A DNA stretch of 64,000 nt from Littorina saxatilis (Eukaryota > Mollusca > Gastropoda > Littorinimorpha > Littorinidae): NCBI RefSeq assembly GCF_037325665.1, contig NC_090252.1, positions 67,810,680 through 67,874,679 on the forward strand. Direction: 5' to 3'. The notes beneath the pieces are model-generated. The model had not been told where the DNA came from and searched no databases. It saw only the letters and a list, made by a program, of their open reading frames with translations. Positions within the stretch are counted from its first letter, which is position 1. Every line of letters begins with the position of its first letter. The position numbers and the translations under genes were made by a program. Positions 10,380 through 22,297 of the stretch are shown here, piece by piece.

Positions 10380-11941
10380 TGTCACGATCGGGTGACAGAG
10401 ACCAAGAAAGCGTCACTCAGTGGAGTGCCTGTTCTGGGTCAATGTATGATAGAAAGCGCCTGTGCGTGATATTGGACACAGCAGAGTTTTTGCTGACAGT
10501 GCTCCCGAGCACGGATGTTTTGAAACGCACGAGCTTCACAGTGCAGGTTTCTGCTGTCATAGGGCTGACGGTTTTTTTCGCTGACAGCGCGCACGGGATT
10601 TTCAGGGATTGAGTTTCTCGTGTCTTTTTTCCTGCTTGGGGAGGCAAAACTGTGTATAGCTGGACTGGTTTGGTGACAAGGTCAGTCACGTGTATTTGGC
10701 TAGGTGGTCTGTCAGAGACTCAAGGACGACACACTTGACACCCAGCGGCAGAAGGGGAAGGACCTAACACACAGTTACTAGAGTATGATGGTTTTTCACC
10801 GAGTATCATATTCGGCACTCTAGGGGAACTTCCACAAGTTATTCCTTTCCTCTGCCACGTATTTTGCTGAGGACAAGTCGTCACATTTCCTTCGTCGGCG
10901 ATGGCTTTCGCATAAGGATTCGACAAGGGGTTCTGGACGTTTTGGGTCACTGTTGACGAACAGAGACTGTTCCAGGGAGGAGGCGGACTTTGCTTCCATT
11001 GAGAGTTACAATCATAGGCTTTTGAGGTAATAAATCATTATTTAACGCTGTTGATGAGTCTGTGTTGTGGAATGAAATACTCTCTGTTGTTCTTTCCAGG
11101 TTAGCGCATAATTTACTCTCTGTGACGCTAAAATACTAATCTGTATATGGTTTTTGCAGATAGGGAGAGAAGGACGGAAAATGGCTGTTTTGTTGTTGTA
11201 AAAAGTCAGTTTTGTGCAGGCCCACGTGCTCGATGAGATATTTAAAGATGACATGTTTTAAGGTGGTGGGTGAGGGGTAGCTGACATGTTTAGTGCACCG
11301 ATGCTTTCTGTTTGCAGCCTTCCTTCGTTCGTTCGTTTCGTCCGTTCGTTACGTTCCCGTAACATCGGCACGGCTGACTCTGGCGGGAACTGTTGAGGCT
11401 ACGCTAACCAGGAGACCGGCTAACCAGCGGACCGGCTAACCAGCGAACCGGCTAACCAGCGGACCGGCTAACCAGCGAACCGACTAACCAGCATACCGGC
11501 TAAGCAGCAGCAGCAGAGATAAAGCTAAGTGCACCATGTCGTACGCACCCCGTTGACCACCGTTGTCTTTTCGTATCTATGATTTCATTGGAGTAGTGAC
11601 AACGTGGGGTGTGACCCCTGCACGAACTAGAGCTTTTCGAACAGAACATTCGCATTTAACTATATTTACACGGGTTCAGCGTGTTACTATAATTTTCTAT
11701 ATACTACTGGCATTTTGTCAGTGAACACTGTTTTTTTACGTGTTGAGAACGTAAAAGGAACATATTTTGAGTGAAGGCTCGAGGGAGGTGGAGAGTTTAT
11801 ACATAAACAGGCGTCTGAAACTTATACTTTTGTTGACTCTATTTAATTGTATGACTGCGAGAGTGGATCGTGGTGTGGTTAGTTAATTAGTAGTAATTAA
11901 CCGGTTCATAATCACCTTAAGTGATATATTGAAACGTGACA
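10380..11941 (+). repeat. 5' LTR
   Basis: 1562 bp, TGTCAC to GTGACA. It contains a short 16-bp tandem repeat (gctaaccagcggaccg, about six units at 11395-11500). Confidence 0.92.
11395..11505 (+). repeat. 16-bp tandem repeat within the LTR
   Basis: About six units of gctaaccagcg(g/a)accg, ending in agcagcagcag. An identical block lies in the 3' LTR at about 16888-16998. Confidence 0.85.
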
Positions 11942-12760
11942 CATGGGGGCCAAGCCGGGATTTACTCAGTTAATTTCCAACTGATAAAGACCCACCAATT
12001 AAGGATAACTAAGAGCAGATAATCTCGTCAGTGCTCGACTTATTTTCTGCTTGGTGCTACCCTTTTTTGTATAGTTTTGATCATATACCACACCTTAAGC
12101 GATTCACATCTTGCAGGAAATGTAAATTGTAATTTGTGAGTTATTGTATGCGCTAACTGTGATTACCTCCCTTTCCTTTGTTTGTGAATCTTTGTTGTTG
12201 TACGTTCAGAGTTTTCCGTTGCAGAGAGCTGAGCGGGGTTAGCGGATTTGTTATTCGTTTTACTCAGTTTTCTCTACATTGTTGTTTCGCATTCCGTAAC
12301 AGGTTACATTTTCTACCGTCTTGTTTTACTTGGATTTTTCTCCATATTTTGACTTTGTTGGAATTTTGGGGGGGAAGGGTCCGAGGACTTCTGTCCTAAC
12401 CAAGGCTGTGGGAAACACTCTGTTTCACCGCAAAAAGCAGCCGATAAAGTAGGCCACGGCTGTGGGAAACACTTTGTTTCACCGCAGAAAGCAGCCATAA
12501 AGTAGGCTACGCGATTTGTTCTACACCGTTTGGATTTTTCTTCTGCATTTTCCGGTTGCTGGATTTTTGTATCCATTTCATCACCGCGTGTTCTAGCTAT
12601 AGCTGCGTTAGACTTACTTTGGTAATAAAGCTTTGCTAAAACTAACCATGGCCACGGGGGATCTCCGACGAGGAGAATAACTTTCGAGACTCCTGGTAGT
12701 GAGCAACCGACTGAGCGAGACGCACGCGTTAGAGCCCGAAGCGTTCTAAAACGCTTAGAA
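11942..12760 (+). other. Leader of the LTR element
   Basis: Untranslated stretch between the 5' LTR and the long frame. It starts with a primer-binding-type sequence (tgggggccaagccggga) and holds a short imperfect duplication around ggctgtgggaaacac (about 12400 and 12455). Confidence 0.55.
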
Positions 12761-15700
12761 GTGGAACGGAAGGAAGAATTTGAGCGACTGACAAGAAAAG
12801 AAGAACGTGACAGACAGGACAAGAAGGACGAACTTGACAGACAAGAAAGAGAACGACAGGCCGAACGACAGGCAGAACGAGACAGACAGGAAAGGAAAGA
12901 CGAACGTGACAGACAGGACAAGAAAGAGAAAGACGAACTTGACAGACAAGAAAGAGAACGACAGGCAGAACGAGACAGACAGGAAAAGAGAGACGAACGT
13001 GACAGACTAGACCGGAAGGAACAGGCGGATCGCGATCTCCAGCTAGAACTAGCTAGGCTACAGGCCGAGAAGGGTACGCTTACTCAGGCTAGCGCGCCGA
13101 CGTTTGTTGCCGACCGTACGAGACTGCCGACGTTCGACGATGACAAGGACGAGCTCGACGATTTTTTACGCCGGTTTGAGCGCATTGCATCCGACCAGAA
13201 GTGGGACGAGGCCACGTGGGCTAGCCGCCTTAGCACCTGCTTAAAGGGACGCGCATTGCAGCTCTACAACGCTTTGGAGGACGACGAGGCGAGAGACTAT
13301 CAGGCACTTAAGAAGGCGTTACTCCAGCGCTTTAACCTGACTGCTGAAGCCTACAGACGACGTCTGCGTAACAGCAAGAGACTGAGCGGCGAGCTGAGTC
13401 ATCAGTTTGTGGCACGCCTTAACCTCTACCTGCGGCGCTGGGTGGAGATGGCCGAAAAGGACTGGACCGTCAACGACCTTGCCGACCTCATAGTCATGGA
13501 ACAACTGATGTCCAGCCTGCGACCTGAGGTGGTGACCTTCGTGCAGGAGCACCAGCCCAAGACTACTCAGGAGGCAGCCGACTGGATCAGAGTGCACGAG
13601 GACGCCCAGGCGATCTCCGGCAAATCTTCAGGCTCACGGCCAGGAAAAACGGGAAATTCGGGTTCTTCAGGACCCAAGGACGGGAAGGACGATCAGGGAC
13701 ACAAGGGATCGAGTTCCAGAACTGACATCCAGTGTTACTACTGCAACAAGCGGGGCCACGTGAAGAAGGACTGCCACAAGAGACAGGCTGACCAGAAGGG
13801 CGTTCACTTCGTTGGCAGTGAGGAGTTCAGGGACGTCACGAGCTCATGCACCATCCCACAACTCTGCGTTCCGTGCTCCAGGAAACATTTCCAGCCCCAC
13901 TGCAACGTCTACGTTAACGGAGTGAAGGGCGAAGGTCTGCGGGACACAGGGGCAGACATGATAGTGGTTCGGGCGAGTCTAGTTCCAGCTATGGCCTACA
14001 CAGGAGACAGCATCAGGGTGAGAATGGCCGAGGCATCTCACGCTTACGACTTGAACACGGCAGTGATCAAGGTCGTAACACCGTTGTTCACGGGGACCAT
14101 TGTGGCCGTCGTCATGGACGATCCTCCATGCGACCTGCTCATTGGAAACCGGGTTCAGTTTGTGGACGGCGTCACCAGGGAGGTTCCCGTTTATCGGTCT
14201 CCCGACGTCATTTCAGTGCTCACGCGGGCACAGGCGGAGCGAGAGGACAAACCTCTCAAACCCCTACCTGCTGCACGAGCTGCCCTGGGGAACGTGACCC
14301 CCGCGCTTCTCGCGAAGGCTCAGGATTCTGACCCGACCTTAGCTACTCCTCGGGAGCACGCGAAGTCGGGGAAGGTGAAGCTGAGCGGGAAGCATGGGAG
14401 GTCAAAGTTCCTCAGGGACAAGAAGTTGCTCTACCGGGAGTTCAGCAACCAAGAAGGTACATTCAAACAGGTTGTCGTGCCTCGCGAGTTTCGCGAGGGT
14501 GTCATGGCAACGGCACACGACTCGATTCTGGGAGGTCATCTTGGTACCAAGAAGACCACGGATCGTGTCTGGCGCCACTTTTACTGGCCAGGCATCTGCA
14601 CGGATGTCCGACGTTTCTGTGCGTCCTGCGATAAGTGCCAGAAGGTGGTTGCCAAAGGAAGGGTGAGGAAGGTCCCCTTAGAGAAGATGCCGCTCATCGA
14701 CGAACCCTTTCGTCGGGTGGCAGTGGACATCATCGGGCCCATCTTGCCTGCGTCTGAGGACGGAAACAGATACATTTTGACCATGGTGGACTACGCTACT
14801 CGATACCCAGAGGCGATCCCTCTGAAATCGATTGAAGCCACGCGAGTAGCTGAGGCTCTGGTTACTATGTGGTCCCGGCTGGGAATTCCATCAGAGGTAC
14901 TCACCGACAGAGGCACGCAGTTCACGGGAGGAGTGATGGCGGAGGCAGCACGACTGCTATCACTGGAGCAGCACTTCACCACTCCTTACCATGCTCAGTG
15001 CAACGGACTGGTGGAGAGGTTCAATGGCACCTTGAAGACCATGCTGAGGAAACTAGCTCAGGAGAAACCACGCACGTGGGACAGGTACATCCCAGCATTG
15101 CTTTTTGCATACCGCGAGGTTCCTCAGGAGAGCTTGGGTTTTTCCCCATTTGAGTTGTTGTACGGCAGACAGGTACGCGGTCCCATGGCTATCCTGCGTC
15201 AAGCTTGGACGGACGAAGAAGCTGACGAGGAGGTGCAGACGACAGCGACCTACATCGTAGAACTCAGGAACAGGATTGAAGAGACCTGCAAATTGGCTCA
15301 AGAGAACCTGGGAAGAGCAGCACAGCGTTACGCGCGAGGATTCGACCGCAAGGCACGGCCGCGCAGCTTCAAGATTGGAGAACGGGTGTTGCTACTTCTA
15401 CCTGTCAAACACAACAAGCTACAACTGCAGTGGCAAGGACCTTTTGAGGTGACAGCGAGGGTGGGCCAGAACGACTACAGGATCATGATGCACGGGAAAG
15501 CACGCCTGTACCACGCCAACCTGCTGCGCGCCTACATAGAGAGGACAGCCTACGGGGAGAAGAACAAAGACCAGAAGAACAAAGACAAGAAGACAGAGAA
15601 GGTTGCAGTCATCAGGGGTGAAACGAGGGGTTGCTCGTTCTTGAGGACGACCTTTCTGTCTGGAAACGGACCATCAACCTCTGCAATATCTTCAGGTTGC

Positions 15701-15799
15701 AAGGTTGGCAAACGCCAGACTTATGCGCTGGGCGTTGATTCTCCAACCGTACCAATTCACGGTACGCGTCATTCCGGGCGCCAACAATGTTGGAGCTGA
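12761..15799 (+). mobile_element. Gag-protease-integrase frame of the Ty3/gypsy element
   Basis: An open frame of 1012 codons. Residues 1-105 are a highly charged Arg/Glu/Asp repeat predicted to be coiled coil. Residues 120-290 resemble a gag capsid region. A CCHC zinc knuckle (CYYCNKRGHVKKDC) lies at about 325-338, a protease motif DTGAD near 395, an integrase HHCC module at about 586-630 and the DDE core at about 656-752. A GPF-type motif (LQWQGPFEV) lies near 890. The order fits the Ty3/gypsy family. As noted for the whole element, the set of parts is not complete, so this is a fossil rather than a working pol. Confidence 0.88.
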
Positions 15800-15872
15800 C
15801 TTTCTCTCTCGGGCTGTAGAGGAGAACATGACTGTGAGCGAAACCGAGGTTTCGTCTTGAAGAGGGGAGGTG

Positions 15873-17434
15873 TGTCACGATCGGGTGACAGAGACCAAGA
15901 AAGCGTCACTCAGTGGAGTGCCTGTTCTGGGTCAATGTATGATAGAAAGCGCCTGTGCGTGATATTGGACACAGCAGAGTTTTTGCTGACAGTGCTCCCG
16001 AGCACGGATGTTTTGAAACGCACGAGCTTCACAGTGCAGGTTTCTGCTGTCATAGGGCTGACGGTTTTTTTCGCTGACAGCGCGCACGGGATTTTCAGGG
16101 ATTGAGTTTCTCGTGTCTTTTTTCCTGCTTGGGGAGGCAAAACTGTGTATAGCTGGACTGGTTTGGTGACAAGGTCAGTCACGTGTATTTGGCTAGGTGG
16201 TCTGTCAGAGACTCAAGGACGACACACTTGACACCCAGCGGCAGAAGGGGAAGGACCTAACACACAGTTACTAGAGTATGATGGTTTTTCACCGAGTATC
16301 ATATTCGGCACTCTAGGGGAACTTCCACAAGTTATTCCTTTCCTCTGCCACGTATTTTGCTGAGGACAAGTCGTCACATTTCCTTCGTCGGCGATGGCTT
16401 TCGCATAAGGATTCGACAAGGGGTTCTGGACGTTTTGGGTCACTGTTGACGAACAGAGACTGTTCCAGGGAGGAGGCGGACTTTGCTTCCATTGAGAGTT
16501 ACAATCATAGGCTTTTGAGGTAATAAATCATTATTTAACGCTGTTGATGAGTCTGTGTTGTGGAATGAAATACTCTCTGTTGTTCTTTCCAGGTTAGCGC
16601 ATAATTTACTCTCTGTGACGCTAAAATACTAATCTGTATATGGTTTTTGCAGATAGGGAGAGAAGGACGGAAAATGGCTGTTTTGTTGTTGTAAAAAGTC
16701 AGTTTTGTGCAGGCCCACGTGCTCGATGAGATATTTAAAGATGACATGTTTTAAGGTGGTGGGTGAGGGGTAGCTGACATGTTTAGTGCACCGATGCTTT
16801 CTGTTTGCAGCCTTCCTTCGTTCGTTCGTTTCGTCCGTTCGTTACGTTCCCGTAACATCGGCACGGCTGACTCTGGCGGGAACTGTTGAGGCTACGCTAA
16901 CCAGGAGACCGGCTAACCAGCGGACCGGCTAACCAGCGAACCGGCTAACCAGCGGACCGGCTAACCAGCGAACCGACTAACCAGCATACCGGCTAAGCAG
17001 CAGCAGCAGAGATAAAGCTAAGTGCACCATGTCGTACGCACCCCGTTGACCACCGTTGTCTTTTCGTATCTATGATTTCATTGGAGTAGTGACAACGTGG
17101 GGTGTGACCCCTGCACGAACTAGAGCTTTTCGAACAGAACATTCGCATTTAACTATATTTACACGGGTTCAGCGTGTTACTATAATTTTCTATATACTAC
17201 TGGCATTTTGTCAGTGAACACTGTTTTTTTACGTGTTGAGAACGTAAAAGGAACATATTTTGAGTGAAGGCTCGAGGGAGGTGGAGAGTTTATACATAAA
17301 CAGGCGTCTGAAACTTATACTTTTGTTGACTCTATTTAATTGTATGACTGCGAGAGTGGATCGTGGTGTGGTTAGTTAATTAGTAGTAATTAACCGGTTC
17401 ATAATCACCTTAAGTGATATATTGAAACGTGACA
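15873..17434 (+). repeat. 3' LTR
   Basis: 1562 bp, same ends as the 5' LTR and no difference seen on reading. It is followed directly by the CCCAT duplication at 17435-17439. Confidence 0.92.
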
Positions 17435-18058
17435 CCCATCTACTTAGCTTCGTCCAAATAGGCCCACTTCAAACATCACACGCGGAAGACACGACTTGAG
17501 CTGGACACCACAGTCATGTTCGAACCACGCACCAAGACACCACGCACCAGTCAGCATTGAAAACAATGTTTTCGCGAGAAATTGACATAAATAAAATCAA
17601 TCTAAATTGTTAAAAATAAGAGAAAAAAGAAATCAAAGACGGACTCTTGAAGAAGTAACGTTTCACTCAGATATATTTTATCCAGCCGGTCATGTCTTTC
17701 ATTCATCCCTTTTCTTCTGACAGAAATAAAATAACACAAGAGAAATGAACATATGTAAGTAGGATTAAAAGCAAACGGCAAGTTGTGTGAAAAATGTTAC
17801 TGACCACCACGTGCATGCACATATTTGCTGCCCCCCCCCCCCTCAACATCGTAATCGTATCGGCTCTGTATCCCTTTGCCCTCGACCTCTTCCCGAACAC
17901 CTCCCCCCCCCCCACCCCCTTCCTTTCTTTTTAGTAAATCCCCCCTCAGTCGGAGCGGCAGTTGTCACCACGCATTCGACTTCTTTTTGTTTTGTTTTAA
18001 TAGTATCTCCTTTACAAGCTGATCTGATAATAAAATATCTTATTTTTGTAAGCCCTTA
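17435..18058 (+). repeat. Repeat family A, copy 3, right part
   Basis: Continues the copy broken at 10379. It matches 618-965 and then the reverse of 1490-1720, including a C-run, ending at ttatttttgtaagc. Confidence 0.82.
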
Positions 18059-18416
18059 GAAAAAATCTCCCTAGAAAGAAATGGGTTAAAGCATGATGCT
18101 ATTAAAATATTGACGGGTGAATGCCGGCTACACAAACACACGTACCAAAGTACTCATCCTCCCCGAAGACGGAATGTGACCCCCAATGTGGTGGGAACTT
18201 AAAAGCGGTCACATACGCGTTTTTCTCCTAGGTACGGGGAGAACGCAGAAAAAGAAAAAGTAGAAGAATGGCCTTTCCGAGCATAATTATATAGCCAGTT
18301 AAACAATTTCATTATTTGTAGTTTCAGAGATATGGAGCTTCAAAGTACTGATCCTTATTTTCTGGGAGCATATTTCAGAAGCAGTTATAAATTACATCCA
18401 GTGATGCAGTCCACCT
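18059..18416. other. Intergenic, nothing recognised
   Basis: No exon-like sequence, RNA gene or known repeat seen. Confidence 0.5.
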
Positions 18417-18592
18417 GACCTGATCGTGACCTATACTGCTGGCGCTGGTGGTCGGTCACATTACCTTTTCGGTCCACGGCGGGTTATGCAACACAAAGGT
18501 GCAGACAGGCCTCTTTTTCACCTAACCAAGGTTACGGATGTTAGTGACCTGATCGTGACCTACGCTGCCGGCGCCGTGTCTCGGTCACATCA
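18417..18592 (+). repeat. ~130-bp repeat (gacctgatcgtgaccta), left block
   Basis: The phrase gacctgatcgtgaccta occurs at about 18417 and again at about 18545, enclosing tcggtccac, gggttatgcaacaca and cctctttttcacctaacc. The same phrases recur in order at about 22085-22262, with a small insertion there. The two blocks bracket a 3.5-kb stretch of inserted elements. Confidence 0.65.
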
Positions 18593-18621
18593 ATCAATCA
18601 ATCAATATGAGGCCTATATTG

Positions 18622-19052
18622 GGGCGGGGATATAGCTCAGTTGGTAGCGCGCTGGATTTGTATTCAGTTGGCCGCTGTTAGCGTGAGTTCGATCCCAGGT
18701 TCGGCGGAAATTTATTTCAGAGTCAACTTTGTGTGCAGACTCTCTTCGGTGTCCAACCCCCCCCCCCCCCACCCCCCGTGTACACTACATTGGGTGTGCA
18801 CGTTAAAGATCCCACGATTGACAAAAGGGTCTTTCCTGGCAAAATTGCTTAGGCACAGCCGGTTAATAATTGTCTACCTATACCCGTGTGACTTGGAATA
18901 ATAGGCCGTGAAAGGTAAATATGCGCCGAAATGGCTGCAATTACTGGCCGTATAAAATTTCATCTCACACGGCATTACTGCAGAGCGCCTAGAACTGTAC
19001 CCACGGAATATGCGCGATATAAGCGTCATTGATTGATTGATTGATTGATTGA
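18622..19052 (+). repeat. tRNA-derived SINE, head type 2
   Basis: The head ggggatatagctcagttggt has a good A box, and gagttcgatccca is a good B box. This tRNA-like head differs from the type 1 head, but the body from gtgtacactacattggg through gcgcgatataagcgtcat is the same. It ends in TGATT repeats. An oppositely oriented tail remnant (atcaatcaatcaatatgagg) lies directly upstream at about 18593-18620. Confidence 0.85.
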
Positions 19053-19193
19053 TATTGCTATTTCATATGTTACGTGGATTTCCATTGGTCAATTGGGCAA
19101 AACTGAGCTCAGTGCAAAAGTGATATCGACGACATTTCCTTTATTGCTTCCCCACTTCAAAAGCAAAAACACCTAAATTTAAAAACAAACAAA

Positions 19194-20821
19194 TATATAC
19201 ACAAAGAAAAAAGCCAAGCACCCCCCTTCAATTTCGCAATGACTGATTTTTAAAGTTCTGGTATGGAAACAGTAAGTTCAGGAGCTCGGTTTGACAAATG
19301 TTATCGACAAGAGCAACTCTTTGGAAATAACATCACACAAGAAAACTCCAGTTTTGATTGGTTTTAATCGTGATTTGGTACCTTGCCAAAAAGTGACGTT
19401 TTAACCCTAAAACAGTACCCCTGATAAGTATGGAGCTGCAAGCTGAAAAAGACAGGTTTAGGTAAATGTGTCATGAAAAAAATGTAATTGAGAGTGCTCA
19501 GATGGCATACGCAATTCAAAAGTTCAATATCGAGTGAAACCCCCGCGTGCCCGGATGACGGCGTCAACCCTGCGTCTCATCCCTCCAGTCAAACGTCGGA
19601 TCTGTTCACGGGTCACTTGCAATCACTCACGATGCAAAGCTGCCTCCAATTCACGTAATGTCTGCACAGGAGGCTGCAGAGCTTGTATACGACGCCCCAG
19701 GATGTCCCAAACATGCTCCAGCGGATTAAGATCTGGACTCATTGCCGGCCATGGGAGTGTTGTTACAGCGTTGTTCTGGAGGTAGTCCACTACTGCCCTG
19801 GATCGATGAGGCCTGGCGTTATCATCCATGTACACGGGTCTTGTGGCAAGTGGGTGGTTGTCAAAATGAGTAACGACAACAGGTTCCAGGACATGTCGCA
19901 TATACTGATCACCCGTGAGGTTGCCACGTACGGTGACAAGGTCTAGCTTGCAGTCATGGGAAATGCAACCCCAAACCATGACTGACCCGCCACCGAATGG
20001 AACAGTTTGTCTGATGTTCCTGGGTGTATAGGCCGTGTTCCTGTGCCTCCATACCCTCAGTCGGCCGTCAGTGACATGGAGAAGGAATCTGCTTTCGTCC
20101 GACCAGTGGATCCTCCTCCACGTTCTCAGGTTCCATCTTTGCCGTGCCAGACACCATGCCAAGCGTCTTCTCTTGTGGTCATCTGTCAGTCGGGGACGCT
20201 TAATGACTCTTCGGGCTGCCATTCCTGCAGCTTTCAAGCGGTTTCGTACGGTCCTGGTTGACAGATGTCGATTTGGAAGCCATGCTCGTTTCAGGACGGT
20301 ACTCGTTGAAAATGGCTCACGCCGAATTATTCGGAGAAAAGCTCGGTCTTCACGTTCTGACGTCACACGGGGTCGCCCTGACTGTGGACGGTCCTTCACA
20401 GCACCAGTCTGACGATTTTTGCGTACCAAACGGCTGATGACTGTGTAGTGGTAGCCAAGTTGACGACCAATCGCTTTGAAGGATGCTCCGCTAGCATGCA
20501 TTCCTATAATCTGCCATCGGATCGCCTCTGATAATCGTCTTCTCGCCATGTTCACAGAGAATGTTTGCAAATTGTCGTCGCCCAGTGTTAAATACAGAAA
20601 TTTGCAGCGTGAGCATACTGCCTTTTTTAACATTCATGGGTTGCATGCTGCACGTGCTTCTCACAGGCAGTGGCGACACAATCTTGACGCGTGAACTTCC
20701 CAACATTATTATGGAAACCCATGTATGTCATTACGAAGAAAAAAAATGGTAAAACAAATTTGACTCAATTATTATTACAAATTCATTCGGGGGGTGCTTG
20801 GCTTTTTTCTTTGTGTATATA
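19194..20821 (-). mobile_element. Tc1/mariner-superfamily DNA transposon
   Basis: Terminal inverted repeats of about 35 bp (cacaaagaaaaaagccaagc, then acccccc) lie at 19200-19235 and 20781-20815, embedded in TA-rich ends (tatatac and gtatata) as expected for TA target duplication. The element is about 1.6 kb and encodes one transposase on the minus strand. It sits between oppositely oriented head-type-2 SINEs. Confidence 0.88.
19623..20549 (-). CDS. Tc1-like DD34E transposase (premature stop)
   Basis: The start chosen is the Met of MARRRLSEAIRW at 20549, the usual transposase start; an upstream in-frame Met at 20633 adds 28 unlikely residues. A paired helix-turn-helix (ASFKAIGRQLGYHYTVISRL) precedes a GRPR hook. 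The catalytic motif is WSDESRF, then DDN and NPLE, with 34 residues between the second Asp and the Glu: DD34E. The frame stops at a TGA after ALHRE. The next 32 codons in the same frame read LQVTREQIRRL and end ARGGFTRY before a second TGA at 19524-19526. That is the conserved Tc1 C-terminus, so one Trp-to-stop change truncates an otherwise open protein of about 341 residues. Confidence 0.9.
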   Translation of the reverse strand: MARRRLSEAIRWQIIGMHASGASFKAIGRQLGYHYTVISRLVRKNRQTGAVKDRPQSGRPRVTSEREDRAFLRIIRREPFSTSTVLKRAWLPNRHLSTRTVRNRLKAAGMAARRVIKRPRLTDDHKRRRLAWCLARQRWNLRTWRRIHWSDESRFLLHVTDGRLRVWRHRNTAYTPRNIRQTVPFGGGSVMVWGCISHDCKLDLVTVRGNLTGDQYMRHVLEPVVVTHFDNHPLATRPVYMDDNARPHRSRAVVDYLQNNAVTTLPWPAMSPDLNPLEHVWDILGRRIQALQPPVQTLRELEAALHRE

Positions 20822-21017
20822 TGAAAATGTAATGATCCCAGAATTTAGTTGATCAAGTGACTAAAGACTTTTTGAAAGAAAAGCCATTTTGAAATACTGA
20901 AAAGTCAATCAATCAATCAATCAAAGTACAAGAAAAGAGAGAACAAAAAGAAATAATAATCAGAGGGAGGGATATGGAACAGCCAAAACTGAGACAAATA
21001 CTTTTGTAATTTCTTTA

Positions 21018-21426
21018 ATCAATCAATCAATCAATGACGCTTATATCGCGCATATTCCGTGGGTACAGTTCTAGGCGCTCTGCAGTGATGCCGTGTGAGA
21101 TGAAATTTTATACGGCCAGTAATTGCAGCCATTTCGGCGCATATTTACCTTTCACGGCCTATTATTCCAAGTCACACGGGTATAGGTAGACAATTATTAA
21201 CTGTGCCTAAGCAATTTTGCCAGGAAAGACCCTTTTGTCAATCGTGGGATCTTTAACGTGCACACCCAATGTAGTGTACACGGGGGGAGGGTTCGGACAC
21301 CGAAGAGAGTCTGCACACAAAGTTGACTCTGAAATACATTTCCGCCGAACCTGGGATCGAACTCACGCTGACAGCGGCCAACTGAATACAAATCCAGCGC
21401 GCTACCAACTGAGCTATATCCCCGCC
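21018..21426 (-). repeat. tRNA-derived SINE, head type 2
   Basis: Reverse orientation copy. The TGATT tail is at 21018 and the head, complementary to gagctatatccccgcc, ends at 21426. It closely matches 18622-19052 and faces it across the Tc1 element. Confidence 0.85.
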
Positions 21427-21473
21427 CTAGGCAAGTAAATACAAAATGTCCAAAGAATTAGCAATATATCTAA

Positions 21474-21577
21474 CATTGACAGACTGTGTGATGATATCTT
21501 CGACCTCCGGTCTCGATTTTGATATCACTGTCAAAACAGACCATAGCAGAAGATATCATCACACAGTCCGTCAATAT
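21474..21577. repeat. Short foldback element
   Basis: Inverted arms of about 25 bp (gacagactgtgtgatgatat and its complement) flank a 50-bp centre that itself contains complementary ggtctgttttgacag-type segments. It lies immediately beside the truncated tail of the next SINE. Confidence 0.7.
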
Positions 21578-21585
21578 TGGGTAAT

Positions 21586-22083
21586 ATCGCGCGTATTCCG
21601 TGGGTACAGTTCTAAGCGCAGGGATTTTTTTTATATTTAAAAAAAAAATTGTTTATGCAATTTATATCGCGCACATATTCAAGGCGCAGGGATTTATTTA
21701 TGCCGTGTGAGATGGATTTTTTTTTTACACAATACATCACGCATTCACATCGGCTAGCAGATCGCAGCCATTTCGGCGCATATCCTACTTTTCACGGCCT
21801 ATTATTCCAAGTCACACGGGTATTTTGGTGGACATTTTTATCTATGCCTATACAATTTTGCCAGGAAAGACCCTTTTGTCAATCGTGGGATCTTTAACGT
21901 GCACACCCCAATGTAGTGTACACGAAGGGAACTCGGTTTTTCGTCTCACCCGAAAGACTAGCACTTGAACCCACCACCTAGGTTAGGAAAGGGGGGAGAA
22001 AATTGTTAACGCCCTGACCTAGGGTCGAACTCGCAACCTCTCGCTTCCGAGCGCAAGTGCGTTACCACTCGGCCACCCAGTCC
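21586..22083 (-). repeat. tRNA-derived SINE, head type 1, tail truncated
   Basis: Reverse orientation, from the head (complement of ctcggccacccagt) at 22083 to a gcgcgata motif at 21586. The TGATT tail is missing where the 21474-21577 foldback begins. Very similar to the copy at 5038-5653, without its internal duplication. Confidence 0.85.
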
Positions 22084-22261
22084 TTGACTTCGGTCCACAG
22101 TGGGTTATGCAACACACTGGCGCAGGCAGGTCTCTTTTTAACCTGACCAAAGCTGCGAATGTTAGTCAAATCAAATTTATTGTTTTTTGGGGTCCCGCCA
22201 ACCACTTTGGGTCACATCATGACCAAAATCACACGAATGTTAGTGACCTGATCGTGACCTA
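22084..22261 (+). repeat. ~130-bp repeat, right block
   Basis: Matches 18460-18560 and repeats gaatgttagt on either side of an insertion of about 80 bp (ttttttggggtcccgcc). Ends gacctgatcgtgacctaa. Confidence 0.6.
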
Positions 22262-22297
22262 ATGAGTAATAAATATAGAATGTGTAAAAATCCCACA

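Larger units (their letters stand above)
10380..17434 (+). mobile_element. Ty3/gypsy LTR retrotransposon (young, incomplete)
   Basis: A 7055-bp element with two 1562-bp LTRs in the same orientation, each beginning TGTCAC and ending GTGACA, flanked by CCCAT duplications. Inside are a primer-binding-type region just after the 5' LTR, one long frame (12761-15799) with gag, zinc-knuckle, protease and integrase parts, and a purine-rich tract (agaggggagg) just before the 3' LTR. Protease before integrase and a GPF motif near the integrase end place it in Ty3/gypsy. No reverse transcriptase or RNase H part was recognised, so the copy is called broken, with about one large break. The LTRs have equal length and showed no differences on reading, which implies recent insertion. 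Confidence 0.9.

Noticed and set aside
10417-11254. Minus-strand frames of 70-90 codons within the LTR, repeated at 15910-16747
   Set aside because: They occur identically in both LTRs with no recognised domain; chance frames in regulatory sequence.
18622-18710. A possible functional tRNA gene (good A and B boxes)
   Set aside because: No paired acceptor stem is evident, and it is fused to the shared SINE body; the same holds for the heads at 2551, 5600, 22830 and 44061.
19534-20412. Plus-strand frames of 83-125 codons opposite the transposase
   Set aside because: Shadows of the minus-strand Tc1 transposase frame.
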